A stretch of DNA of 64,000 nt. Origin: Caldilineaceae bacterium. Its GTDB lineage: Bacteria; Chloroflexota; Anaerolineae; Caldilineales; Caldilineaceae. The DNA is taken from the NCBI GenBank assembly GCA_022842065.1, contig JALHQH010000005.1, positions 62,001 to 126,000 on the forward strand, given 5' to 3'. The notes beneath the pieces are model-generated. The model saw only the letters and a program-made list of their open reading frames with translations, made no database searches and was not told the DNA's origin. Shown here piece after piece: positions 52,368-60,980 of the stretch; position 1 is the first letter of the stretch, and each line of letters opens with the position of its first letter. Position numbers and translations under genes: made by a program.

Positions 52368-53194
52368 AGTACCCAAATCCCTTTGGCCGCCGCTGGTGGC
52401 TACCGACAATCGTGGTGATTGCCGGGGTGATTTTTTTAGCTTGGCTCGGTGTTTGGCAGCTTGATCGGCTGGAAGAGCGCCGCGCGTTTAATCAATATGT
52501 CGCAACGCGTTGGGATCAGGAGCCTTTTGATTTGACGGCCGGCAACCTACCGGGCGATATCGAGGAACTTGAGTATCGACGGGTGGCGCTGGGGGGCGAC
52601 TTTGACTACGCCAATCAGATTGTGCTCAAAAATCAGAATCTGGGCAACATGCCTGGGGTCAACCTGGTCACGCCCATGGTCTTAGGCGATGGCCGGGCCA
52701 TTCTCGTTGCACGGGGCTGGGTCCCTTTTGCTGAATCAACCGCTGAATTTTGGCCGCAGTTTGAAGAACCCGCCGACGCAACAATCGTGGGCATGTTGCA
52801 GGAATCACAAACCATGGCTGGAGCCAAGTTGCCCGAGGGAGCCCAGACTGAGTGGTTCCGGATTGACATCGACGCCATTCAGCCGCAGATGCCCTATGAG
52901 CTGTTGCCGGTCTTTGTCGCCCAACTGCCGGAGCCAGGCCGGACCTATACCGACTTGCCTCACCGTGAGGTGCCCTTTACGATCGAAGAGGGCAACCACT
53001 TTAGTTATGCCATTCAATGGTTTATGTTCGCTGCGATTTTAGGCATTGGCTATATTCAATTTATCGCCTATCAGGAGCGCCGGCTCGAGCGCCTGGCCGG
53101 CCTGGAACTTGACGGGCTTGCCGATCCGGATGAGCCGATCCCGCCCATGCCTTCCACTTCAGAAAACGAGACCAGGGCCATCCACGCAGCCTAG
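52364..53194 (+). CDS. SURF1-family oxidase assembly protein
   Basis: 276 residues, TTG start. AGGGAG lies 8-9 bases before it and it overlaps the previous stop by 4 bases. An N-terminal helix (WWLPTIVVIAGVIFLAWLGVWQLDRLEERRAFN) and a C-terminal helix (FSYAIQWFMFAAILGIGYIQFIAY) enclose an extracytoplasmic domain. The motifs VWQLDRLEER and YRRVALGGDFDYANQIVLKNQN are those of SURF1/Shy1, which helps heme a insertion. Its presence fits an aa3-type oxidase. Followed by a strong terminator. Confidence 0.92.
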   Translation: MKYPNPFGRRWWLPTIVVIAGVIFLAWLGVWQLDRLEERRAFNQYVATRWDQEPFDLTAGNLPGDIEELEYRRVALGGDFDYANQIVLKNQNLGNMPGVNLVTPMVLGDGRAILVARGWVPFAESTAEFWPQFEEPADATIVGMLQESQTMAGAKLPEGAQTEWFRIDIDAIQPQMPYELLPVFVAQLPEPGRTYTDLPHREVPFTIEEGNHFSYAIQWFMFAAILGIGYIQFIAYQERRLERLAGLELDGLADPDEPIPPMPSTSENETRAIHAA

Positions 53195-53219
53195 GTTATC
53201 GCTTAGCGCGCCACATGCA

Positions 53220-53273
53220 AAAGGGCCAGAGCGAACGGTAGGCACTAACACCTACCGTTCGCTCTGGCCCTTT
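53220..53273. terminator. Bidirectional intrinsic terminator
   Basis: AAAGGGCCAGAGCGAACGG and onward (53220-53242) pairs with 53251-53273 in a perfect 23-bp stem, 8-base loop, with A/T runs at both ends. It stops both the cox operon and the convergent ssnA gene. Confidence 0.92.
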
Positions 53274-53296
53274 GTGTTCTACTGTGATCGTCGATT

Positions 53297-54646
53297 TTAA
53301 AACATATCCCAGTAGCGCGCCCAGGTGGCCTTGGCCACTTCTCTGCTTCTGGCGGTAATCTCCGCTTCATCTACGGTTAACAACTCACGATTTTTCATCA
53401 GCACTTGTCCCTGTACAATGGTGCTATGCACGTGGCCACCGCTGATCCCAAAGAGGATGTGCCAGGGCAGATTTTCCGCACTGAGGGGCGTCGTGGGGTA
53501 GTAGTCGAGTAGAATCAGGTCGGCATAGGCACCGGGGGCAATGATCCCAAGGGGTTGATCAAAGAAGGTGGCGGCGAGTTGGCGATTGTGATCGACTGCC
53601 ATCTGCACCACTTTGTCCGCACCCAGCGCACGCGGGTCGCTGTGGGTGACTTTTTGTAACAGATCGGCCACCTTCATTTCGGTAAACATATCGTTGCTAA
53701 AGCCATCATTCCCCAAGCAAAGTTTGATCCCACCGCGTAACATGGCGTCGACGGCTGCCGCCCCGACCGCATTATTCATATTGGAGCGCGGTTGATGGGT
53801 CACAAAGGTTTTGCTTTCGCGTAACAAAGCCATCTCCCACGCATCAATATGAATACAGTGCGCCATAATACTTGTTGGCCCAGTGATCCCAAAGTCGTGC
53901 AGCCGCTCGACCACCCGTTTGCCGGCCTTGGCCATGCTATCATATTCGTCCGCCGGGTGTTCGGCGACATGAATGTGAAAACGGTCGGCTGCGGCGGCAC
54001 AGGCGGCCAGGGTCTCATCGGACAAGGTTAAGCTGGCATGGAGGCCAAAGGTGGCACCAAGCCGCGTGGCGGCTGCGTCACTGCCCTGGGCTTTGGCGGC
54101 CGTCATGCGCCGTAAAAAGCGCACATTCTCCTGAATCCCCGCCTCTGCTGCCGCGGCCCCATCGCGATCCGTCACTTCGTAACAGAGCGCAGCGCGCAAG
54201 CCGCTGCGCTCCACCGCTGCAGCGATCACATCCAGGCTGCCGTCGATCGCCCGCTGGCTGGCGTGGTGGTCGATCAACGTGGTCGTCCCATTGCGAATGG
54301 CATCCACCAGGCAGACCTCAGCTGAACTGCCGACCCCGTCAAGATCCAGGGCCTTGTCGAGCCGCCACCACAGTTTTTCTAAAATTTCGGGGAAATCTTT
54401 GGCCGCTGGCCCTGGAATATACATGCCGCGCGCAAACGCACCATAGAAGTGGGTGTGGGCGCAGATCTGGCCGGGCATCAACACCAGCCCGTGGGCATCC
54501 CACCGCTGGGCGTCCGGAAACTGGGCAAGGATTGTTGCGCTCTCACCAACGGCAGCAATGCGGCCATTGGTAATGTACACGGCTCCATTGGGGATGATCG
54601 GTTGCTGCGCGTCAAAGGTGATGAGCGTTGTGTTATGGATCAGCAT
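53297..54646 (-). CDS. SsnA-like amidohydrolase
   Basis: 449 residues from ATG 54646, which has a near-perfect AAGGAGG five bases ahead. The metal site is intact: HTHFYGAFARGM, HIHVAEHPADEYD, MAHCIHIDAWEM and LGNDGFSNDM. Overall order and text (GAVYITNGRIAAVGES, DDHHAS-like LIDHHASQRAID, DRDGAAAAEAGI) agree with SsnA of the chlorohydrolase/deaminase group, often annotated as a selenium or purine-degradation aminohydrolase. Substrate is unproven. No selenium or purine genes are visible next to it. Confidence 0.85.
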   Translation of the reverse strand: MLIHNTTLITFDAQQPIIPNGAVYITNGRIAAVGESATILAQFPDAQRWDAHGLVLMPGQICAHTHFYGAFARGMYIPGPAAKDFPEILEKLWWRLDKALDLDGVGSSAEVCLVDAIRNGTTTLIDHHASQRAIDGSLDVIAAAVERSGLRAALCYEVTDRDGAAAAEAGIQENVRFLRRMTAAKAQGSDAAATRLGATFGLHASLTLSDETLAACAAAADRFHIHVAEHPADEYDSMAKAGKRVVERLHDFGITGPTSIMAHCIHIDAWEMALLRESKTFVTHQPRSNMNNAVGAAAVDAMLRGGIKLCLGNDGFSNDMFTEMKVADLLQKVTHSDPRALGADKVVQMAVDHNRQLAATFFDQPLGIIAPGAYADLILLDYYPTTPLSAENLPWHILFGISGGHVHSTIVQGQVLMKNRELLTVDEAEITARSREVAKATWARYWDMF

Positions 54647-55026
54647 GACGGCCTCCTTGCTAGGCACTGTGGCAATGATTGGGAAAAGGGATGATTTTGT
54701 GCTATTGTACCCTGGATGTTGACGCAAAGCTATCTGGTGTGTCACTAGTGTGCGTCGCACTGGTCGCATGAGATCGGGGCAACGAAACAACGCTTGACCA
54801 GTGCGACGCACACGGCTTGCCCCCAGACTAAGGTGCTCCCTACCTGTTCGTTATTTTCCATATTCGTTGTCGTTTGTAATGTTGAATCGTGACAAAATTG
54901 CAAAGATCACGCAACATTCTTAGGCTCAGAATGGCTGTATAATGAGTAAACTGCTGCAAAGATGAAATGGCAACAGCATTTACAGTGGGCTCATTGTCCA
55001 ATCAAGATGAAAGTAGAGTAAACCGA
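54647..55026. other. Divergent intergenic region with 18-bp inverted repeat
   Basis: 380 bases. GTGTGCGTCGCACTGGTC (54748-54765) pairs perfectly with 54796-54813. Nearer the epimerase, TATAAT at 54938-54943 lies 84 bases before its ATG and may be a -10 box without a good -35. Confidence 0.5.
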
Positions 55027-55968
55027 ATGAATGTGTTAGTCACCGGTGGGGCCGGCTTTATCGGCAGCCACGTCGCCGACGAGTTGATCGCAGCCGGTCA
55101 TCGTGTGGTCATTGTTGATGATCTGAGCACTGGTCATCGCTATAATGTGCCGACTGCGGCCACCTTTTACGAAGCTGATATCTGCGATGCCCCCAAAATG
55201 GCCGAGATTTTTGCGACGGAGGGCATTGAAGCGATTTCTCATCAGGGGGCACGGGCCAATGTGCGCGCCAGCATGGCCGATCCGATTACCTATGCCACCA
55301 CCAATGTGTTGGGTACCCTTGTCTTGCTCGAATTGGCTCGCAAGCACCACTGCCATAAATTTGTCTTTGCCAGCACCGGCGGCGCGGTCTATGGCGAAGG
55401 TTACAGCGCAGATGGCAGCAAGTTACCCTTTACTGAAAAGACCTGGCCCCAGCCCAAGGATAACTATGGCGCGAACAAGCTGAGTATGGAGTTTCACCTG
55501 GATCTCTACCATGCCAACTATGGGCTGAAATATACGATCCTGCGCTATCCCAATGTCTATGGCCCCCGCCAAGACAGCAAAGGCGAGGCCGGGGCCGTGG
55601 CAATTTTTGCCGGTGCGATGTTGGCCGGCAAGCCCACCAAGATCAATGGCGATGGGCTGCAACAGCGCGATTTCTGTTATGTTGGTGATGTGGCCCGCGC
55701 CAATCGCCTGGCCCTGGAAAGTGATGCCATTGGCATTTATAATGTTGGCACGGGCATTCCGACCGATATTAATACCATTCACCAGACGCTATCAGCCATC
55801 ATCGGTTACCAACTGCCGCCGGAGCATCTACCCAGCGCAGTCGGCGAAGTACGGGCGACCTATCTGGACAGCAGCAAGATCAAAGCAACGTTAGGCTGGG
55901 AGGCGCAAGTCACCCTGCACGAAGGGCTAACGCGCGTGGTGGCGTGGATGAGAGAACAGCAGGGCTAA
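55027..55968 (+). CDS. NAD-dependent epimerase/dehydratase (UDP-glucose 4-epimerase-like)
   Basis: 313 residues from ATG 55027; an earlier ATG at 54967 adds 20 non-conserved residues. NAD motif GGAGFIGSHVADELIAAGHRVV, catalytic FASTGGAVYGEG (Ser/Thr) and YGANKLSMEFHL (YxxxK), and the conserved LRYPNVYGPRQ. The GVVGEVRATYLDSSKIKATLGW end is typical of the GalE/RmlB-type extended SDR. The substrate is probably a nucleotide sugar. It ends one base before the glycosyltransferase gene, so the two form an operon for glycan building. Confidence 0.9.
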   Translation: MNVLVTGGAGFIGSHVADELIAAGHRVVIVDDLSTGHRYNVPTAATFYEADICDAPKMAEIFATEGIEAISHQGARANVRASMADPITYATTNVLGTLVLLELARKHHCHKFVFASTGGAVYGEGYSADGSKLPFTEKTWPQPKDNYGANKLSMEFHLDLYHANYGLKYTILRYPNVYGPRQDSKGEAGAVAIFAGAMLAGKPTKINGDGLQQRDFCYVGDVARANRLALESDAIGIYNVGTGIPTDINTIHQTLSAIIGYQLPPEHLPSAVGEVRATYLDSSKIKATLGWEAQVTLHEGLTRVVAWMREQQG

Positions 55969-55969
55969 G

Positions 55970-56923
55970 ATGCAGATTGCGATCAACGGCTGGTTCGTCA
56001 ACCAGTTGACAACCGGCAGTGGTCAATATCTGCACGGTCTCCTCAATGTGCTGGCGGCAGAGGCAGGTGATAGCCGTTTTTCCCTCTTGCTGCCCTTCCC
56101 GCGTCAGTCCAAGGGGCTGACGCAGCTCCATACCCTCTGGCCCAATCTCACGCTAATCGGAGTCAAGATGCCGTGGTTGGGGGAGAAGCTGGGCAAGCTC
56201 TGGTGGGAGCAACTGGCGGTGCCGTTGGCGACGCACCGCTTGGGGGCGGATTTGCTCTGGGTTCCTTATTGGGCCGCGCCGCTTTGGCAACCTTGCCCCG
56301 TGGTGGTGACGGTACATGATGTGATCCAACTTGTCTTGCCGGTCTATCGGGGTGGTCGCCTGCAACAGTGGTATACGGGGTTGGTCAGCCACACGGCGCG
56401 CCAGGCGGCTGCCATCATCACTGTCAGCCATGCGGCGGCGCGCGATATTGTGCAAAAATTACAGGTAGCCGATGGCCAGGTCCATGTTGTCTATAATGGG
56501 CTATCGCCCGACGCGGCCGTACCTGATGCGGCGCAATTGGCTGCGATCCGGCACAAATATGGACTACCCGACCGTTTTTTTCTCTACCTTGGTGGCTTTG
56601 ATGTGCGAAAAAATGTCCGCACCATCATTCACGCCTATGCGCGCTATCTGGAAAAAGGGGGCGATCCGGCGGTGCGGCTGGTGATCGCCGGTCAACTACC
56701 CGCAGGCGACAGCCCCTTCACTCCTGATCCTCAAAAAATCGCCGCAGAAGTGGGGCTGGTTGACCGACTCCACTTCTGCGGCTATGTGGACGAAACAGAT
56801 AAAGCGGCGCTGTATGCCCTGGCCACCGCCTATCTCTTCCCGAGCCTCTATGAAGGCTTTGGGCTGATGGCGCTCGAAGCGATGCAAGCAGGGACGCCGG
56901 TGATTGCGAGCGCGGCTTATTGA
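55970..56923 (+). CDS. Family 4 glycosyltransferase, truncated at the C-terminus
   Basis: 317 residues against about 370-390 for full relatives. N-terminal acceptor domain (INGWFVNQLTTGSGQYLHGLL) and donor-binding part (FFLYLGGFDVRKNVRTIIHAYARYLE, RLHFCGYVDETDKAALYALATAYLFPSLYEGFGLMALEAM) are present. The chain ends just after GTPVIAS, where normal proteins continue with about 60-70 residues that include part of the nucleotide-sugar pocket and the closing helix. The loss coincides with the start of a repeat-rich stretch carrying a MITE-like insertion. It may still fold, but activity is doubtful. It starts one base after the epimerase stop. Confidence 0.85.
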   Translation: MQIAINGWFVNQLTTGSGQYLHGLLNVLAAEAGDSRFSLLLPFPRQSKGLTQLHTLWPNLTLIGVKMPWLGEKLGKLWWEQLAVPLATHRLGADLLWVPYWAAPLWQPCPVVVTVHDVIQLVLPVYRGGRLQQWYTGLVSHTARQAAAIITVSHAAARDIVQKLQVADGQVHVVYNGLSPDAAVPDAAQLAAIRHKYGLPDRFFLYLGGFDVRKNVRTIIHAYARYLEKGGDPAVRLVIAGQLPAGDSPFTPDPQKIAAEVGLVDRLHFCGYVDETDKAALYALATAYLFPSLYEGFGLMALEAMQAGTPVIASAAY

Positions 56924-56924
56924 G

Positions 56925-57177
56925 CATTAACTCATGTTACGCAGGATAGTCGTAGGGGCATGAGGAGGGAGCGGCGTAGGCAACTGATTATGCTTGTCAT
57001 GGGTGATGCCGCTCCCTCCTCGTGCCCGCCTGGCTTTGGATGGTCATACAGACGGGCACGGCATCGGCGGCGAAGTCCATTCTGCCTGCAACAGCCACGT
57101 ATGGCGCCGCCGACGCCGGGGTGCCCTCTGGGCCCCTACCGTAACATCGTTTACTTTGCGTAACATGAGTCATTAAC
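56925..57177. mobile_element. MITE-like insertion with target-site duplication
   Basis: TIRs ACTCATGTTACGCA (56930-56943) and TGCGTAACATGAGT (57157-57170), perfect over 14 bases. Copies of CATTAAC flank them (56925-56931 and 57171-57177), overlapping the left TIR by one or two bases, so the duplication is 5-7 bases. A nested hairpin uses AGGAGGGAGCGGC and GCCGCTCCCTCCT. There is no transposase gene inside. Confidence 0.75.
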
Positions 57178-57188
57178 AATAGGCACCA

Positions 57189-57260
57189 GTGTACTGCGCA
57201 TCCCCAGATGCGCAACCCATCTTGGTGCGCGACCGTTCGTATCGGGGATGCTCACTACAC
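57189..57260. repeat. Dispersed repeat family A, copy 3
   Basis: Short copy: GTGTACTGCGCATCCCC (57189-57205), GATGCGCAACCCA, GCGACCGTTCGTATC and GGGGATGCTCACTACAC (57244-57260). The terminal words are reverse complements with two mismatches. It lies at the junction between the truncated glycosyltransferase and the LysM gene. Confidence 0.8.
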
Positions 57261-57305
57261 ATCTCCAAATTGTCAACTGTTAATGGCGGCTGGGCAATTC
57301 CTCCG

Positions 57306-60300
57306 CTAGGGCACGTAACAAATTTGCTCGGCGGCCAGCGCCGGATGATTGTATCCATAGTGGTCGGTGATCTGCCAGAGTTCACTGTTTTCGTCAAAGA
57401 TGGGTTGGACCGTAGCACATGCCGCCGCGGCGTCACCATCATCAGTATAAGCAGCCACCCACTCTTGAGCGGCCTTGGTGTAATCGCTCTCTGGCTGCCC
57501 CTGTTGCAGAATCTCCAACATCTCCTGCGCAGCGGCGCTGTCGCCATGAAGGGCATGGGCTTGGATGAGACGGAAGGTGGCCAACCCTTGTAGGGCAACC
57601 AACTCTTCGTCCGGCGTGGCCCCAAAGAGACTACAGGCCTGTAGGGCGGGGTCGATGCTCGCTTCATAGGCTGCAATCGCTGCTTCATACCCCAGCACTG
57701 GCGCGGCTTGCAGCGCAACATCGGCCTCGACCAGCCGTAGCCCCAGACAATCATTGCCTTCAACCCGGCGGTCATAGGTCCAGCGAATGCGCTGGAAGGG
57801 CTGTTGATCAACACTTTGCCAGACCTCAGTATGGGGTACGGAAAGCCCGCCCTCTGGCGTATTGCTGACCCCACCCGTCAGTACCAATTGTTTGCCGCGG
57901 CCTGGATCGCCACTCGCCACGAGGGCGACCGACGCGGTGCCTTCGGCAATGGTCGCGCCAGGTTGAATGGTGGCGGTATACACTTCGCCGTTCCATTCGA
58001 CCACCTGTACTTCGACCACACAGAAGGTAGAACACCCCTCAACTGACCACGCGACATCGTCATTGCCGTCGGCGTTGAGATCTTCAATCGTCAATAGGGT
58101 TGGCTGCCCGTAAATTTCGGGGCTAGCCACCAGATCATAACCATCCTCGGCATTGCCATGATAGATGAGGACCGCCCCTTGCGTTCCATCCGGGCCAAAG
58201 CCAAGATCACTGACGATGGTCGGCAGGAAAATCGCATCGTCAATGTCATCTGCGTTGAGATCCGTCATACGGAAGGCCCCGCGCTCATCCCCCAAGGCAT
58301 CACACGCCCGCAGCCAGGCTTCAACCGCAGCGGTGTCACCAGCGGCGGCACTCAAGACCGTCGGCAAGGTTTCAGTATAGCCAGCTAGATTTTCTGGGCA
58401 GGCCGCCAGCGCTGTGGCTGGGTCATCCGCTGTTGCGTCCGTCGTGGTTACTGTTTCGCTGACTGTCACCGCCGTGCTTTCGGTCAGCACACTGGTCTCT
58501 GTCACTGCCGTGCTTGTTGTCACGGTGTTAGTGGTTGTCATGGGGGCGGTTGGAATGAGGGGCGCGACGACCGGCGTGGGGACTTCAATCGCTAGAATCG
58601 GGCAGATCTCCGCAGCGGTGAAATCAGGGTTGGCAAAGCCATAGTCGGCCAGCACCGCCACCACCTCGGGATTGTCGCCGGCAAACGCGGTGACGGCATT
58701 GCAGGCGGCCCCAATGTCATAACTTTCCTGGTAGGTGGTCAGCCAGCGTTGGGCCAGTTGCGCATAGGCACCAGCCGTCTCATCGCTACTCAGGCTGCCA
58801 ATCAGATCAGCCGCCACATCGGGCTGGGCGCGATAGGCGGAGAGCAAAGCTAGCCGGAAGAGACTGAAGTTACGCAATTCGGCAAGTTCATTTTCGCGGG
58901 TGCCACAGGCGATCAGATCGCTGTTCGCGGCGGTTTCGCTATAGATCTGTTCGGCCTCGGCAAAATCGTCTGCCGCCCCATTGCTAAAGGCAAAATTACC
59001 ATCCAACACTTTGTGGTAAAGACAGTTGCTGGCCGTCAATTCGGTTTCCAGCAGCAGATAGGGTTCACCTTCGACACTCGCCCAGCGTTCGCTGCGTTGG
59101 CGCTGTGGCCCGGCCTCGGGGCTGTTATAGAGGCCCCCCTCGATGAGCACTTCCAACCCTTGTCCTGCCGGCAATAGATCGACCAGTCGCACTTCGGCGT
59201 TGGCCATGGCGATCTTGCTCATGCTCCAGTTGCGCCAGGCGTTGCCATCCCAGCGGTAGATTTGTGCGGCATCAAAACAATCAGTGGTGCCGCACGTGCG
59301 CTCGGTCCAGACCACTTCCGCTTGCCCATCTTCGTTGATGTCGGCGGCAGTCACCAATTTAACCGTGCTCTCGGCATTGGCCTGGTGACCAATCGTGTAG
59401 CCATCGGCCCCACCATTGAGGATCAGCAGATCCATCACCGGTGTTTCGCTGGGGGCATTCGGCTCGGTGTAAAGGAGCACCAGATCATCAACCCCATCAC
59501 CAGTCAGATCTTGAACCGTGGTCGCATTCTCAGTGGCGGCACCACAGTCAGCTAGCAAGGTTGTAATGGCCTCCACCTGACCGCCTGCTTCATTCAGCAC
59601 TGTGAGCAGGGTGTCAGGAAAATCAGCCAATGTTGCGGGGCAGCCGGGCTGGGTAGCGACGGTATCCGTCGTTGTTGTCGTTGTGGTTGGGGCCGTAGTG
59701 AGCGTTAGTGGCGCAGTCTCACTAATCGTTGTGCTCTCGGTGACAGTCGTTGAGACGGTGGTTGCGGTGGCTGCCGCAGTTGGTTCAGCGGTGGCCTCAG
59801 TGGGTGACTCGGCTGCTGCCGATGTGGCGCCGGGGAGGGCTAAGCGCTCATTGCGATAGAGCACATCGCCGGCGCGCACTGCTTGGGGATTTAATGATTT
59901 GAGTTCGCCAACGCTCAGATCATATTGTTTGGCGATTACACTCCACGATTCGCCGGCTTGCACCACATGGGTGGTTGGTGCCGTGGCTGCTGCGTCCGTG
60001 GCATCCGCTGCGCTCGTGGCCGTTGGTTCTGGCGTGGCTGTTGGTTCTGGCGTGGCCGTAGCGGTGGGGATTGCGGTTGGCGTTGCGGTCGGTGTTGCTG
60101 TGGCGGTCGGGGTTTCGGTGGGAAGTTCGGTTGCGGTCGTCGTAGCTGTGGGTGCTGCCGTGGCGGTTTCGGTGGGGGCAGCAGTCGCCGTTGCAGTCGG
60201 TGCAGCAGTCGGCGTTGCTTCGGCGGTCGCGGTTGTTGTCACCGCGCTGTCAACTGCGGGTGTCGCGGTGCGCGCACCGGTGACAGTGGCGGCAACAGTT

Positions 60301-60842
60301 GCCGTGACCGCTGCGGTCGTCGTGACTGTCGTCGATACGGTGGTGGTCGCATCAGTCGTTGCCGACCCTTGTGCTTGGGGTACGAGCAGGGATTCATTGC
60401 GATAGAGCACATCGCCCGCGCGTAGCGAGCGTGGATTTGCCGCCTTGAGGAGCGCCGTGGGAATGCCATATTGTTTGGCAATCACGCCCCAAGATTCGCC
60501 GGCTTTCACCACATGGGTGGTCATATTGGTGACAATCGTGGTAGGAATAAAGAGCTTTTCCCCTTGAATGAGCCAGCCACTGTTACGTACTGCCTGTGGG
60601 TTCGCCGCACGCAACTCGGCTACAGTAACGCCTGTACGTGCCGCCACTGAGCTCCAATTATCGCCAGACAAGACGGTGTACTCGTAGCCATTATCCGCTT
60701 GGGGTGGCGCTGTTTGTGCCTTGCTGGTTGTAACCATAGTGGTAAAAAGTGCTGTACTGCTCAGTAACAGCGCGAGCACAATCAAATATGGGCGTACGCG
60801 CCCCCATCCAAAGCAGCTAGTGATCTCTCTGCTGACCTTCAT
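57306..60842 (-). CDS. Secreted LysM protein with a duplicated Ca-loop module
   Basis: 1178 residues from ATG 60842 (GGAG ahead). A signal peptide is followed by three LysM domains: about 55-100 (YTVLSGDNWSSVAARTGVTV), 110-155 (HVVKAGESWGVIAKQYGIPT) and 300-345 (HVVQAGESWSVIAKQYDLSV). A Thr/Ala/Pro-rich linker of over 100 residues lies between and after them. The C-terminal 750 residues consist of two homologous modules of about 350 residues, separated by another Thr-rich linker. Each starts with CP..L and carries FG-GAP-like loops (DLTGDGVDDLVL, DINEDGQAEVVW; DLNADDIDDAIF, DLNADGNDDVAW). LysM suggests peptidoglycan or glycan binding. The module function is unknown. Confidence 0.85.
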   Translation of the reverse strand: MKVSREITSCFGWGRVRPYLIVLALLLSSTALFTTMVTTSKAQTAPPQADNGYEYTVLSGDNWSSVAARTGVTVAELRAANPQAVRNSGWLIQGEKLFIPTTIVTNMTTHVVKAGESWGVIAKQYGIPTALLKAANPRSLRAGDVLYRNESLLVPQAQGSATTDATTTVSTTVTTTAAVTATVAATVTGARTATPAVDSAVTTTATAEATPTAAPTATATAAPTETATAAPTATTTATELPTETPTATATPTATPTAIPTATATPEPTATPEPTATSAADATDAAATAPTTHVVQAGESWSVIAKQYDLSVGELKSLNPQAVRAGDVLYRNERLALPGATSAAAESPTEATAEPTAAATATTVSTTVTESTTISETAPLTLTTAPTTTTTTTDTVATQPGCPATLADFPDTLLTVLNEAGGQVEAITTLLADCGAATENATTVQDLTGDGVDDLVLLYTEPNAPSETPVMDLLILNGGADGYTIGHQANAESTVKLVTAADINEDGQAEVVWTERTCGTTDCFDAAQIYRWDGNAWRNWSMSKIAMANAEVRLVDLLPAGQGLEVLIEGGLYNSPEAGPQRQRSERWASVEGEPYLLLETELTASNCLYHKVLDGNFAFSNGAADDFAEAEQIYSETAANSDLIACGTRENELAELRNFSLFRLALLSAYRAQPDVAADLIGSLSSDETAGAYAQLAQRWLTTYQESYDIGAACNAVTAFAGDNPEVVAVLADYGFANPDFTAAEICPILAIEVPTPVVAPLIPTAPMTTTNTVTTSTAVTETSVLTESTAVTVSETVTTTDATADDPATALAACPENLAGYTETLPTVLSAAAGDTAAVEAWLRACDALGDERGAFRMTDLNADDIDDAIFLPTIVSDLGFGPDGTQGAVLIYHGNAEDGYDLVASPEIYGQPTLLTIEDLNADGNDDVAWSVEGCSTFCVVEVQVVEWNGEVYTATIQPGATIAEGTASVALVASGDPGRGKQLVLTGGVSNTPEGGLSVPHTEVWQSVDQQPFQRIRWTYDRRVEGNDCLGLRLVEADVALQAAPVLGYEAAIAAYEASIDPALQACSLFGATPDEELVALQGLATFRLIQAHALHGDSAAAQEMLEILQQGQPESDYTKAAQEWVAAYTDDGDAAAACATVQPIFDENSELWQITDHYGYNHPALAAEQICYVP

Positions 60843-60895
60843 CGGCAATCTCCTTCGATGTGAGCACATATGGTTGACTGGGGATTATGGATTGT

Positions 60896-60980
60896 GATGT
60901 GTGAAACGTAAAACGTGAAACGTGATGCGTGAAACGTAGGGAGTGCCAATTACGTTTCACGTTTCACGCATCACGTCTTA
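60896..60980. repeat. GTGATGCGTGAAACGT inverted repeat, copy 3
   Basis: Left words GTGAAACGTAAAACGTGAAA and CGTGATGCGTGAAACGTA (60896-60938) pair with TACGTTTCACGTTTCACGCA and onward (60951-60980). The stop codon of the DUF3048 gene (60978-60980) is part of it. Confidence 0.85.

Noticed and set aside
59899..60425. Two Val/Gly/Cys-rich frames
   Set aside because: Complements of the Thr/Ala-rich linkers in the LysM protein; low complexity.
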